From: an uncultured Clostridia bacterium
GTDB taxonomy: Bacteria > Bacillota > Clostridia > Oscillospirales > Acutalibacteraceae
Direction: 5' to 3'
Length of the DNA stretch: 26,904 nucleotides
Assembly: GCA_946042285.1 (NCBI GenBank)
Contig: CAMGDK010000007.1
Coordinates: 1 to 26,904, forward strand
Shown: positions 14,673-23,001 of the stretch, in pieces
Numbering within the stretch: position 1 is the stretch's first letter
Layout of the letters: the number at the start of each line of letters is the position of its first letter
Notes under the pieces: model-generated
Told to the model about the DNA's origin: nothing
Seen by the model: only the letters and a program-made list of their open reading frames with translations
Database searches by the model: none
Made by a program: the position numbers and the translations under genes

Positions 14673-16409
14673 ATGAGTGATTTAGTCAAAGAGAAGAAAA
14701 AGATAGAAAAGCCGAAATATAAATTCAAGGATGTGCTTGTGTTGTCTATGCTGACTGCCCTTGCACTGACGGTTATGTTTTTGCTTTACGGTATGATAGA
14801 TTTTTACGCAAATAACATGTATGAGCTTGGATTTTCCTTCAAAGAAGCAATTTTGCCTATTCTCGAGGTGTTTATTACAGGCTTTTTAATCGTTTTTGCA
14901 ATATGCTTTGTTTTGTCATTCAAGATTTTAAATATAGTGTCATCTTGCGTATTTTCGTTTATTTTTACGGTGTACATATTTAATGCTTTCATCAGTAAGG
15001 CAATTTTTGTGTCGGGAAGCTATTACAACGACGGTCAAGAGTTAAACGAATACATATATTTAATTTTGTGCTTTGTTGCAATATTTACAATTTTGTTTTT
15101 TATATCCGTTCGTTTTTCTTCAAAATGGAAAAGTGTTGTAATTTTTATGAGCATTCTTGTGTTAGGAATGAATTTGTCGGCGTTGGCAAGTGATTTTTTC
15201 ACTACCGATATTATCAAGGCTACGCCAAAAAAATGTGAATATGTTCTTACGGATAAGGACATGTTAACCGTGTCAAAAAAAGAGAATGTAATTATAATTT
15301 TGTTTGATAGATTTGATACACAGTTTTTTGAAGAGGTTATTGAAGATACTCCGGACTATTTTGATGAGCTTGACGGATTTACATATTTTGATAACACTAC
15401 ATCTGTATATTCAAGAACATTTCCTGCAGTTACTGCTATGATAACGGGAGTAGATTACGACGGTTCCTGTACACCTAATGAATACTTTGATAATGCTTAT
15501 AGTAATTCACCGTTTTTAAAGGATTTAAAGGCAAATGATTATGCTGTCAATCTTTACTGCCATAGATATTATACTTATGATGATGCAGTATTACTAAACG
15601 GTGTAGCTGACAATGTCGAAAAGGTTTCCAACTACAAAATTGACAAGAAGCTTATGAAAAGTACTTTATCACTTTGGGCTTTTACACGGTTTTTTTCTCG
15701 AGCAGCCTCTGATCTTATGCTATCATACACATCTTCAGGCACATTCTCGAAAATATGTGTTCCTCAGGCTGAAAATAATTCTTATTATCCCAATGATATT
15801 GAGCTGAATAAAAAATTAAAAGAATCAGGATTATCACTTAATGACAACGACAGGCAATTCACCTACATATATATGCAAGGCTGTCATTCACCGTATTTTC
15901 TTGATGAAAACTGTGAGCCTTCGGAAAATGCAACATCACTTTCTCAAACCAAGGGTGGATTTGGCGTAGTTAAAAACTATATAAGAGAGCTGAAAAGGCT
16001 TGGTGTCTATGATGATTGCACAATTGTTATCACAGGCGACCACGGCTTTCCTGAAAGTGATGTTAAGAATTATCTTGAAACCAACACAAACGGAGTTGCA
16101 ACAACGATGCTCATTAAGCCGAAAAATGCATCGTTTAAATCATACAGGAAATCTTCCGCTCCGACATCTATATCAAACATAAATGCAACTATTATTGAAG
16201 ATGCAGGAATTGATACTGACCATGATTACGGCTTATCTGCTTTTAGTATTAAAGAATCCGACGAAATAAAAAGATATTCTTTGCAGTCGATATATGATTC
16301 GCAGAAAAAAGAATTGATATTGGATAAATTTGCGATTGAAGGTTCAGCAACCGATTTGAAAAGCTGGACATTGGTTGAAAGTATAAAAACAAATCAGAAA
16401 TGGTACTAA
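14673..16409 (+). CDS. Membrane sulfatase/phosphotransferase-fold protein, LtaS-like topology
   Basis: A 578-residue membrane protein with a Lys-rich cytosolic N-terminus, five predicted membrane segments (about 22-48, 60-85, 88-110, 125-148, 155-175), and a large extracytoplasmic domain of the alkaline phosphatase/sulfatase superfamily. That order is the one seen in lipoteichoic acid synthases. Metal-site elements are visible: NVIIILFDRFD (Asp212), SRTFPAVTAMITG with candidate nucleophile Thr249, and TGDHG (Asp456, His457). The family transfers or hydrolyses phosphate or sulfate esters, such as phosphoglycerol from phosphatidylglycerol. It is the first gene of a three-gene unit with the YidC-TagF fusion 13 bases downstream, implying envelope glycopolymer work. 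The true substrate is unknown. Confidence 0.8.
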   Translation: MSDLVKEKKKIEKPKYKFKDVLVLSMLTALALTVMFLLYGMIDFYANNMYELGFSFKEAILPILEVFITGFLIVFAICFVLSFKILNIVSSCVFSFIFTVYIFNAFISKAIFVSGSYYNDGQELNEYIYLILCFVAIFTILFFISVRFSSKWKSVVIFMSILVLGMNLSALASDFFTTDIIKATPKKCEYVLTDKDMLTVSKKENVIIILFDRFDTQFFEEVIEDTPDYFDELDGFTYFDNTTSVYSRTFPAVTAMITGVDYDGSCTPNEYFDNAYSNSPFLKDLKANDYAVNLYCHRYYTYDDAVLLNGVADNVEKVSNYKIDKKLMKSTLSLWAFTRFFSRAASDLMLSYTSSGTFSKICVPQAENNSYYPNDIELNKKLKESGLSLNDNDRQFTYIYMQGCHSPYFLDENCEPSENATSLSQTKGGFGVVKNYIRELKRLGVYDDCTIVITGDHGFPESDVKNYLETNTNGVATTMLIKPKNASFKSYRKSSAPTSISNINATIIEDAGIDTDHDYGLSAFSIKESDEIKRYSLQSIYDSQKKELILDKFAIEGSATDLKSWTLVESIKTNQKWY

Positions 16410-16422
16410 ATAGGAGAATTAT

Positions 16423-18489
16423 ATGGAGTACATTTCAATACCCTTTGGGTACGTAATGAAATTTTGTTACAGTATTCTTTCAAATTACGGACTTTCAATA
16501 ATCCTTTTCACTTTTTTTACAAAAGTGATATTGTTTCCTGTTTCTTTATGGACACATAAGAATTCCGTTAATCTTCTAAGAATACAACCGCAAATCAATT
16601 TTATAAAAGCTAAATATTTTGGTAATAAGGACAGAATTTCCGATGAAGAGATGGCTCTGTACAAAAAGGAGAAATATCATCCCTTTGCAAATTTAATTCC
16701 GATGTTTTTGCAAATATTTCTCTTAATGTGCGTTATCGAAATAATTTATAAGCCTTTAACCTTTGTTTTATCTATGGACAAAGGTACGGTTGATATTATT
16801 GTTAATACCATTGCAGATGCTTTAAATCTTGACAAACAGAGTAACTCAATTCAGCTTTCCGTAATTCAGGAAATCAAAAACGGTTTCACCATTAACGGTG
16901 TTGATTTAAGTTCGATTAAGTCTCTTGATTTAAAATTTTTGTGCTTTGATTTGTCTGCTGTTCCTTCTAAATCAAAAGGCATTATGCTTTTAGTTCCTCT
17001 GCTTGCCGGATTGAGTTCACTTGCCTTGTGCCTGTTTCAAAACAAAATGAATCCGCTTCAGGCAGAGCAGGCTAAGCTTGAAAAGCTTTTAACTAATGTG
17101 TTATCAGTCGGCATTTCATTGTTTCTCGGCGGTTTTGTCCCTGTCGGTATAGGACTATATTGGATATTCAGCAATTTATTTACGATGCTTCAACAGGTAA
17201 TTCTTAATATCGTAATTAAACCAAGCAAGTATGTTGATTACAAGCTGCTACAGGAAAGCAGGGACGCTCTTGAAAGTGTAAGCAGTGCATCAAAATCCCG
17301 CAGATTTAAGCTTACGCCCGAAGAAAAGAAAAAAGAAAAGCAGGACTATAAAAGATTTTTCTCGGTTGCGAATAAACACCTTGTATTCTATTCCGAAAAC
17401 GGTGGATTTTATAAATATTTTAAAAAGACGATTGAGTATCTTTTAGAAAATTCCAATGTAATAATACATTATGTTACAAGCGATTATAACGATTCTGTTT
17501 TTGAGCTTGAGAAAAAGCATAAAAATTTAAGAGCATATTTTATAGGCGAAAAGAAATTGATTAGCCTTTTCATGAAATTAGATGCCGATATTGTTGTTAT
17601 GACAATGCCCGACCTTGACAATTATCATTTGAAGCGTTCTTATGTACGAAATGATATTGAATACATATATATGTTCCACGGCGCGCTAAGCGTTCACATG
17701 GTTAACGGAATTAACTATTTTACTAATTATGATACTGTTTTCTGTGTCGGCGATTATCAAATTGATGAGCTGAGAAAACAGGAAGAAATCTACAATCAAA
17801 AGCATAAGAAGCTTGTTAAGTGCGGATACGGACAGCTTGAAAATCTTTATGAAAGATATTGCGAAATGAATATCCGAAAAAATGAGAAGCCAAAAATTCT
17901 TATTGCACCGTCTTGGCAAGAGGATAATATTTTAGACTCCTGTCTCGATAAAATTATCGGTGAGCTTGTCGGTAAAGGATTTAATATAGTCGTAAGACCT
18001 CATCCCGAATATAAAAAGAGATATTCTCAACGCTTGGAAGCTATTGTGAATAGATATTCGGGAAAATATAATGATTTGAATTTTGAATTGGACTTTTCCG
18101 ATAATAGCTCATTATATAATTCGGATATTATCATTTCCGATTGGTCCGGCGCAGCTATCGAGTTTTCCTTTGCAACATTAAAGCCGTGTGTTTTTATAAA
18201 TACTCCTGCTAAGGTTTATAATCCGGAATATACAAGGCTTGGTATTGAGCCTATGGAAATAACTATGAGGGACGTTATTGGTAAAAGCTTTGATGTTGAC
18301 AAGCTCGATGGTTTATTAAATTCAATAGAAAAAATACTTGAAAATCTTGATTATTATAGTAAAATAATCTTGGATACAAGAGATAAGTATATTGCTAATT
18401 TCGGCAAGAGCGGCGAAATATCCGGTAGGTATATCATAAATGCTCTCATCGAAAAGCAAAGGAAGAGTAAGGAGAATATCAATGATTAA
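16423..18489 (+). CDS. Fusion of a YidC/Oxa1 insertase core and a TagB/TagF-type CDP-glycerol glycerophosphotransferase
   Basis: A 688-residue two-domain protein. Residues 1-265 follow the YidC core in order: PFGYVMKF and NYGLSIILFTFFTK in TM1, a cytosolic hairpin with QPQINFIKAKY and ALYKKEK, PMFLQIF in TM2, an outside loop with FLCFDLSAVPS (172-182), TM3 near 186-206, and TM4-5 ending GIGLYWIFSNLF. The conserved groove arginine is replaced by Lys34. A Lys/Glu-rich linker (about 285-312) leads to a glycerophosphotransferase domain (317-680) with MFHGALS (His419), VRPHPEY (His527) and SDWSGAA (573-577), matching the catalytic histidines and TDYSS-type motif of TagF. Topology places this domain in the cytosol. 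The AGGAG at 16412-16416 supports the start. It is probably not the housekeeping YidC, normally encoded at rpmH-rnpA. Confidence 0.85.
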   Translation: MEYISIPFGYVMKFCYSILSNYGLSIILFTFFTKVILFPVSLWTHKNSVNLLRIQPQINFIKAKYFGNKDRISDEEMALYKKEKYHPFANLIPMFLQIFLLMCVIEIIYKPLTFVLSMDKGTVDIIVNTIADALNLDKQSNSIQLSVIQEIKNGFTINGVDLSSIKSLDLKFLCFDLSAVPSKSKGIMLLVPLLAGLSSLALCLFQNKMNPLQAEQAKLEKLLTNVLSVGISLFLGGFVPVGIGLYWIFSNLFTMLQQVILNIVIKPSKYVDYKLLQESRDALESVSSASKSRRFKLTPEEKKKEKQDYKRFFSVANKHLVFYSENGGFYKYFKKTIEYLLENSNVIIHYVTSDYNDSVFELEKKHKNLRAYFIGEKKLISLFMKLDADIVVMTMPDLDNYHLKRSYVRNDIEYIYMFHGALSVHMVNGINYFTNYDTVFCVGDYQIDELRKQEEIYNQKHKKLVKCGYGQLENLYERYCEMNIRKNEKPKILIAPSWQEDNILDSCLDKIIGELVGKGFNIVVRPHPEYKKRYSQRLEAIVNRYSGKYNDLNFELDFSDNSSLYNSDIIISDWSGAAIEFSFATLKPCVFINTPAKVYNPEYTRLGIEPMEITMRDVIGKSFDVDKLDGLLNSIEKILENLDYYSKIILDTRDKYIANFGKSGEISGRYIINALIEKQRKSKENIND

Positions 18490-18679
18490 GCTTTATATTG
18501 ATCCATCGGTAATGACTTATGCCCTTCAGTTCATTGTAGGTGCAGCTATTACAGTTGGTGCGATTGTAGCAGTTGTTTTTAGAAAAATGAAGAAAAAGGT
18601 TAAAAACACCTTAAATATTGAGGAAAAGAAAGAGATAGAAGAGGACATTGTTGATTTGTCGGAGGATAATAAACAATAA
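18482..18679 (+). CDS. Small single-pass membrane protein, 65 aa, third gene of the glycopolymer unit
   Basis: It starts MIKLYIDPSVMTYALQ, has one membrane segment (about 15-36), then a Lys-rich patch FRKMKKKVKN and an acidic C-terminal tail; by the positive-inside rule the tail is cytosolic. The ATG at 18482 overlaps the end of the YidC-TagF gene by 8 bases and has AAGGAG at 18469-18474, so translation is coupled; the longer frame from 18440 is not supported. The YIDPSVMTY motif resembles an IDPG(T/S)-type motif that I recall in small membrane proteins encoded near sulfatase-family genes. The function is unknown; an adaptor for the two larger proteins is a guess. Confidence 0.8.
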   Translation: MIKLYIDPSVMTYALQFIVGAAITVGAIVAVVFRKMKKKVKNTLNIEEKKEIEEDIVDLSEDNKQ

Positions 18680-18681
18680 TT

Positions 18682-18732
18682 AAATTGAATTTAAGATTTT
18701 ATTGTTGTTTTTGTATTTGTTAGATTCAATTT
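18682..18732 (+). terminator. Possible weak stem-loop terminator
   Basis: Bases 18682-18693 can pair with 18721-18732 over 12 bp (one G-U pair) around a 27-base T-rich loop, followed by TGAAATTTTCTA. The long loop and AT-only stem make it a weak candidate, but it is in the right place between the glycopolymer unit and the next promoter. Confidence 0.35.
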
Positions 18733-18744
18733 TGAAATTTTCTA

Positions 18745-18773
18745 TTGACAAAAAGACACCTTATATATATAAT
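18745..18773 (+). promoter_or_regulatory. Perfect-consensus SigA promoter of yceD-rpmF
   Basis: TTGACA at 18745-18750 and TATAAT at 18768-18773, separated by exactly 17 bases, match the SigA consensus at all twelve positions. The start point near 18780 leaves a leader of about 20 bases. This predicts strong constitutive expression, as fits a ribosomal-protein operon. Confidence 0.92.
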
Positions 18774-18801
18774 ACTTAAAGTGTTAGTGCGAGGTGATTT
18801 T

Positions 18802-19305
18802 ATGAAAATTGACCTTACAAAGCTTTTTAGCGGCAGCGCTGAAAGGATTGTTATTAAGAATAGTGTTGATTTAAGTAATCTCAGCTACGGCACTTATTTT
18901 CCGATTAAGGATGGCGTAGCTATTGAAGGTTCTGCTTATTCTAAGGCGGATGTAGTTTATTTAGACATCAATGTTTCATTTTGCTTCCACGGCTTTTGTG
19001 ACAGATGCGCCGAAGAGGTGGACAAGGCTTTTAGCTTTTCCGTTAAGCGTATTCTTGTAGAAGAGCTTCAAAATGAAAATGATGACGATGATTACATTGT
19101 TGTTAAGAACAGAGAACTTGATTTAGACGAGTTGGTTTATGAAGAGGTTGCACTTTCTTTACCAAATAAGATTTTGTGTAAGGAAGATTGCAAGGGACTA
19201 TGCTTCAAATGCGGAACTAATCTCAACGTCAAACAATGCGATTGTAAGAGCGATGTTGATCCAAGGATGGAGGCGCTGTTACAGTTGCTTGACAAAGAAG
19301 AATAA
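18802..19305 (+). CDS. DUF177 (YceD-like) protein
   Basis: A 167-residue cytosolic protein of the DUF177 family, nearly always encoded before rpmF and implicated in 23S rRNA or ribosome biogenesis. It starts MKIDLTKLFSG; the upstream TTG at 18745 lies within the promoter and is rejected, while GAGGTGA stands 5 bases before the ATG at 18802. Cysteines CDRC near 72-75, and C-x3-C-x3-C plus CDC in the C-terminal part (EDCKGLCFKCGTNLN), could bind zinc, typical of the clostridial version. It is followed after 30 bases by rpmF. Confidence 0.92.
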   Translation: MKIDLTKLFSGSAERIVIKNSVDLSNLSYGTYFPIKDGVAIEGSAYSKADVVYLDINVSFCFHGFCDRCAEEVDKAFSFSVKRILVEELQNENDDDDYIVVKNRELDLDELVYEEVALSLPNKILCKEDCKGLCFKCGTNLNVKQCDCKSDVDPRMEALLQLLDKEE

Positions 19306-19335
19306 AATGCTTTTATTATAAAGGAGGCAATTAAA

Positions 19336-19521
19336 ATGGCAGTACCGGCAAGAAAAACATCTAAGACAAGAAAGAACAAGAGAAGATCAAGCGTTTGGAA
19401 GATGGATGCTCCAACACTCGTAAAATGCTCAAATTGCGGTGGCTATACAGTTTCACACAGAGTTTGCGGAAATTGCGGCTACTATAACGGTAAGGAAGTT
19501 ATCAGCAAGGAAGAAGCATAA
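19336..19521 (+). CDS. rpmF: 50S ribosomal protein L32
   Basis: A 61-residue protein of the large subunit. It starts MAVPARKTSKTRKNKRRS, the typical basic N-terminus, and keeps both zinc knuckles, CSNC and CGNC, so it is the zinc-binding (C+) form. AAAGGAGG precedes the ATG by 8 bases. A strong terminator follows. In many Firmicutes plsX-acpP come next; here der and plsY do. Confidence 0.98.
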   Translation: MAVPARKTSKTRKNKRRSSVWKMDAPTLVKCSNCGGYTVSHRVCGNCGYYNGKEVISKEEA

Positions 19522-19537
19522 GAGATTTATGATTGGC

Positions 19538-19562
19538 GGCGGACTTTTAGTCCGCCTTTCTT
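19538..19562 (+). terminator. Rho-independent terminator after rpmF
   Basis: GGCGGACT at 19538-19545 pairs perfectly with AGTCCGCC at 19549-19556 around a TTT loop, followed by TTTCTT. An extended -10 element (TGTTATAAA, 19562-19570) begins at once after it and may start der transcription. Confidence 0.9.
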
Positions 19563-19590
19563 GTTATAAATTCAGTAATGAGGGATAAGT

Positions 19591-20919
19591 ATGGCAAAAC
19601 CGGTTGTTGCGGTTGTCGGCAGACCTAACGTCGGCAAATCAACATTATTTAACAAGTTAATAGGTACAAGACTATCTATTGTCGATGATACACCCGGTGT
19701 TACTCGTGACAGGATATACGGTGATTGTGAATGGCTTAACCACAAGTTCCTTTTAGTAGATACAGGCGGAATTGAGCCTGACACAAAGGATATAATTTTA
19801 AGCCAGATGAGAACGCAGGCTGAAATTGCAATTTCAACTGCCGATGTAATCATTCTTGTTACCAATATCAGAGACGGCGTTGTTGCAAGTGACTACGAGG
19901 TTGCCGATATGCTTCAAAAAAGCGGCAAGCCGATTGTCCTTTGCGTAAACAAGTGCGACAGCATTGGTGATCCAAGTCCTGATTTTTACGAGTTTTATAA
20001 CCTCGGCATAGGTGAGCCTATTGCGGTTTCTGCCGCACACGGTCATGGTACAGGCGACTTACTTGATGAGGTTTGTAAGTATTTTAAGTACGAAGAGGAA
20101 GTAGATGAGGACGACGAGGTAATTAGCGTTGCAATTATCGGAAAGCCTAATGTCGGCAAATCCTCGCTTGTAAACAGAATCAGCGGTCAAAACAGGGCAA
20201 TCGTTTCCGATATAGCAGGTACCACAAGGGACACGACAGATACCTTTGTGGAAAATGAGTACGGAAAGTTTAATTTCATTGACACTGCAGGCTTAAGAAG
20301 AAAAAGCAGGGTTGACGATGCTATTGAAAAATACAGTATAATTCGTGCAAGAATGGCAGTAGAGCGTGCAAATGTATGCGTTATAATGATTGATGCGGTT
20401 GAAGGCTTTACCGAGCAGGATTCTAAGGTTGCAGGTATTGCTATCGAGCAGGGTAAGGCGTGTATCATTGCCGTAAATAAGTGGGATGCCATAGAAAAAG
20501 ACGGCAACACAATGAACGAATACAGAAAAAAGCTTGCTAATGATTTTTCGTTTATGAGTTATGCACCCATAATGTTTATTTCTGCCATGACAGGTCAAAG
20601 GATTGACAGACTATATGAGATGATTTCATTTGTTCATTCTCAAAATTCCATGAGAATTTCTACCGGTAAGCTTAACGAGGTGTTAGCTGATGCAACGGCA
20701 AGAGTTCAACCGCCAACCGATAAAGGTAAAAGGCTTAAGATTTACTATATGACACAAGCATCTACAAGACCGCCTACATTTGTTTTCTTTGTTAACAATG
20801 CAGAGCTTTTTCATTTTTCGTATCAGCGTTACCTTGAAAATCAAATAAGAGAGGTATTCGGCCTTGACGGTACCCCTGTTAGATTTATCATCAGAGAGAG
20901 GGGAGAGGGCAAAAAATGA
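19591..20919 (+). CDS. der: Ribosome biogenesis GTPase Der (EngA)
   Basis: Essential GTPase with two tandem G domains that matures the 50S subunit. The first P-loop is GRPNVGKSTLFNKL (residues 8-21) with DTPGVTRD, DTGG and NKCD; the second is GKPNVGKSSLVNRI near 182-195 with DIAGTTRD, DTAG and NKWD. The C-terminal KH-like domain covers about 355-442. The 442-residue length is usual. It may use an extended -10 at 19562-19570, giving a leader of about 14 bases, but read-through from rpmF is also possible. Its stop overlaps the plsY ATG by 4 bases, so the two are coupled. Confidence 0.97.
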   Translation: MAKPVVAVVGRPNVGKSTLFNKLIGTRLSIVDDTPGVTRDRIYGDCEWLNHKFLLVDTGGIEPDTKDIILSQMRTQAEIAISTADVIILVTNIRDGVVASDYEVADMLQKSGKPIVLCVNKCDSIGDPSPDFYEFYNLGIGEPIAVSAAHGHGTGDLLDEVCKYFKYEEEVDEDDEVISVAIIGKPNVGKSSLVNRISGQNRAIVSDIAGTTRDTTDTFVENEYGKFNFIDTAGLRRKSRVDDAIEKYSIIRARMAVERANVCVIMIDAVEGFTEQDSKVAGIAIEQGKACIIAVNKWDAIEKDGNTMNEYRKKLANDFSFMSYAPIMFISAMTGQRIDRLYEMISFVHSQNSMRISTGKLNEVLADATARVQPPTDKGKRLKIYYMTQASTRPPTFVFFVNNAELFHFSYQRYLENQIREVFGLDGTPVRFIIRERGEGKK

Positions 20920-21575
20920 TACTTGCTTCGGTATGCATAAGTATAGCTGTCCTATCTTATCTTTTAGGTAGTTTGAACTTTGGTGTTATCATTTCCAATT
21001 ACTTCAAAAAGGACGATGTAAGGAATCACGGCAGCGGAAATGCCGGCTCCACCAACATGCTTAGAAATTACGGTAAATCATGGGCGATTCTTACTATAAT
21101 AGGTGATATGCTTAAGGTGGCTGTTGCGATAATTATTGCTTTTGCCGCATTAAAAATTACTAATGTAAGCTCGTTGCTTGAGAATTACTTTGGAGAAGAC
21201 ACCTCTTTGATTATCAAATCCTATGCAGGATTGTTTGCAGTAATCGGTCATATTTTTCCATGCTACTTTTCGTTCAAGGGCGGTAAAGGTGTAGCAACAG
21301 CCGGTGGTATGGTGTTTATGATTGATTGGAGAATAGCTTTAATACTTCTTGGCATATTTTTTGTTGTAGTTTTAGTAACAAGATTTGTGTCTCTCGGCAG
21401 TATCATAATGGCTATACTATATCCCGTATTTATGCTTATATTCTACAAAAGCGCTGTGCTTACAGTGATTGCGCTGGTGTTTACCTTAATAGTTGTAGTG
21501 GCGCATAGAGGTAATATTGTAAAGCTTATAAATGGTACGGAAAGCAAGATTTCCTTCAAGAAGCAAAAAAGTTAA
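20916..21575 (+). CDS. plsY: Glycerol-3-phosphate acyltransferase PlsY
   Basis: Integral membrane acyltransferase that moves an acyl group from acyl-phosphate to glycerol-3-phosphate, the first step of phospholipid synthesis. Family motifs: SYLLGSLNFGVI, GSGNAGSTNMLRNYG and FKGGKGVATAGG in successive cytosol-facing loops, with at least five hydrophobic segments. The 219-residue length is normal. The ATGA overlap with der is typical of the clostridial der-plsY pair. Its TAA stop is nested with the TAA stop of the convergent oxidoreductase gene in a shared GTTAA. Confidence 0.97.
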   Translation: MILASVCISIAVLSYLLGSLNFGVIISNYFKKDDVRNHGSGNAGSTNMLRNYGKSWAILTIIGDMLKVAVAIIIAFAALKITNVSSLLENYFGEDTSLIIKSYAGLFAVIGHIFPCYFSFKGGKGVATAGGMVFMIDWRIALILLGIFFVVVLVTRFVSLGSIIMAILYPVFMLIFYKSAVLTVIALVFTLIVVVAHRGNIVKLINGTESKISFKKQKS

Positions 21576-22876
21576 ATATTTAAGTCGTTTTGAGCCGGAT
21601 TGTTTATTACACTTCCGGCTTCGTTGTATCTTGAACCATGGCAGGCGCAGTCCCAACTGTGTTCTGCCTTGTTCCATTTTAAAGAACAACCGAGATGAGT
21701 ACATCTTTTAGGTGAGAAGGATAGCAGATTTGAAACGGCATAGCCGCTGTTAATAAACAATTGTGGCTTTAACATGCTTCGTGATGGAGAAAATAATTCG
21801 GCATAATCGTTTGTTTTACCTTCAATTAAATCTGCAATCAGCTCTGCACCGCTCATTGCTGTGGTCATACCCCATTTGTTAAATCCTGTAACCACAAACA
21901 AATTAGGCGTCGATTTAGAGTATTTACCGATATATGCAAAATTATCAAGAGTCATGCAGTCCTGTGCAGCCCATCTGTATATCACCTTTGCATCCGGATA
22001 ATGTTTGTCTTTAAAATCTTCTATTTTGCTCCAACAAGAGCCTTCACAGCCTGTTCTGTGAGAACCTCCTCCGATAAGCAGGATGTCATTATAGCTTCTA
22101 AACGATAATCCTTTGCCGCTTTCATCAATATACATACCGTTGATTTTTTGAGCATCCTTGCAGGCTATAACGTATGATCTGTCCTGAAACATTTTAAGAG
22201 GATATAATCCATGCTTATTTATAAAAGGAAAGTGAGTAGCAATTACAATTTTATCAGCTTTAATTCGTGCATTCTCGGTGATTGCAGTATTATCTTCAAT
22301 TCTTTGCACAAAGGTGTTTTCGTAAATGTTGAGATTTTTACTCAGCCTGCTTAAAAGCTTAGCAGGGTTAAATTGCGCCTAATTGGGAAATTTGATTGCT
22401 CCGTATGTTAAGATAGGTAATTCAATATTTTCACAAAAATCATAAGGGATATTTGCACAGCTTAATGCCTTTGCCTCTTTGTATAGCTTATCATTTGAGT
22501 TTGTTGAATAAACATAATTATCCTTATACTCAAAGTCAATATCATATTGCCTTGAAAGCTTTTCATATTTTGAAATGGCATTATTGTTAAACTCGTAATA
22601 CAGCCTTGCCATAGTAGCATCATTGTTTTTGAATAGCTTTTGATATATCAGTCCGTGCTGTGATGTGATTTTTGCAGTTGTGTTTTTTGTTACGCCTGAA
22701 CATATTTTACTTTTTTCTACCAGCACATATTCAATGCCTCTGCTTTCCAATTCATAAGCCGTGAGAATACCCGCTATTCCGCCACCGATTATAAGTACAT
22801 TCGTTTTTATATCTTTATTAAGACTCTGAAAAGCTTTGAAATTCATATCATTTTGCCATATTGATGTTTGATTCAT
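21572..22876 (-). pseudogene. FAD-dependent oxidoreductase with C-terminal Rieske domain, interrupted by an in-frame TAG
   Basis: The gene reads in one frame from ATG at 22876 to TAA at 21572 except for a TAG at 22381-22379. The first 165 residues hold the FAD-binding motif VLIIGGGIAGILTAYE and SGVTKNTTAKITSQHG of the DAO/YhfW-type family. After the TAG the frame continues with AQFNPAKLL, the rest of the FAD domain, and a complete Rieske [2Fe-2S] domain (CTHLGCSLKWN and CACHGSRY). Family sequences, as I recall, have a Gln where the TAG stands, so one C-to-T change in CAG explains it. No other damage is seen. A ribosome site AAAGGA precedes the ATG. It is a young pseudogene, a strain-specific nonsense allele or a sequencing error. 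Confidence 0.85.
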
Positions 22877-22966
22877 GCTATCAATCCTTTACTTTATTTT
22901 TAACATTATTCCAAATGCATTATAGAATATACAATAAATATACATTTTTCACATAAATTTGCATGT

Positions 22967-22996
22967 TTCGACAAAGTTCGCCAAATTTCGAAAAAT
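22967..22996. repeat. Three tandem 10-bp repeats, probable operator
   Basis: TTCGACAAAG (22967-22976), TTCGCCAAAT (22977-22986) and TTCGAAAAAT (22987-22996) follow each other exactly, one per helical turn. They overlap the -35 region of the extended -10 promoter at 23002-23010. This layout is typical of direct-repeat sites for response regulators or other oligomeric activators. Confidence 0.55.
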
Positions 22997-23001
22997 TGGA
23001 T

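Noticed and set aside
21593..21620. Possible terminator after plsY (AGCCGGA and TCCGGCT arms)
   Set aside because: The stem is only 7 bp with a 14-base loop and no T run, and it lies inside the convergent gene's Rieske-domain coding sequence.
22379..22381. TAG read as an amino acid (stop-codon reassignment or pyrrolysine)
   Set aside because: TAG ends other genes in the window, and no suppressor tRNA, pyl gene or recoding hairpin was seen; a nonsense mutation is simpler.
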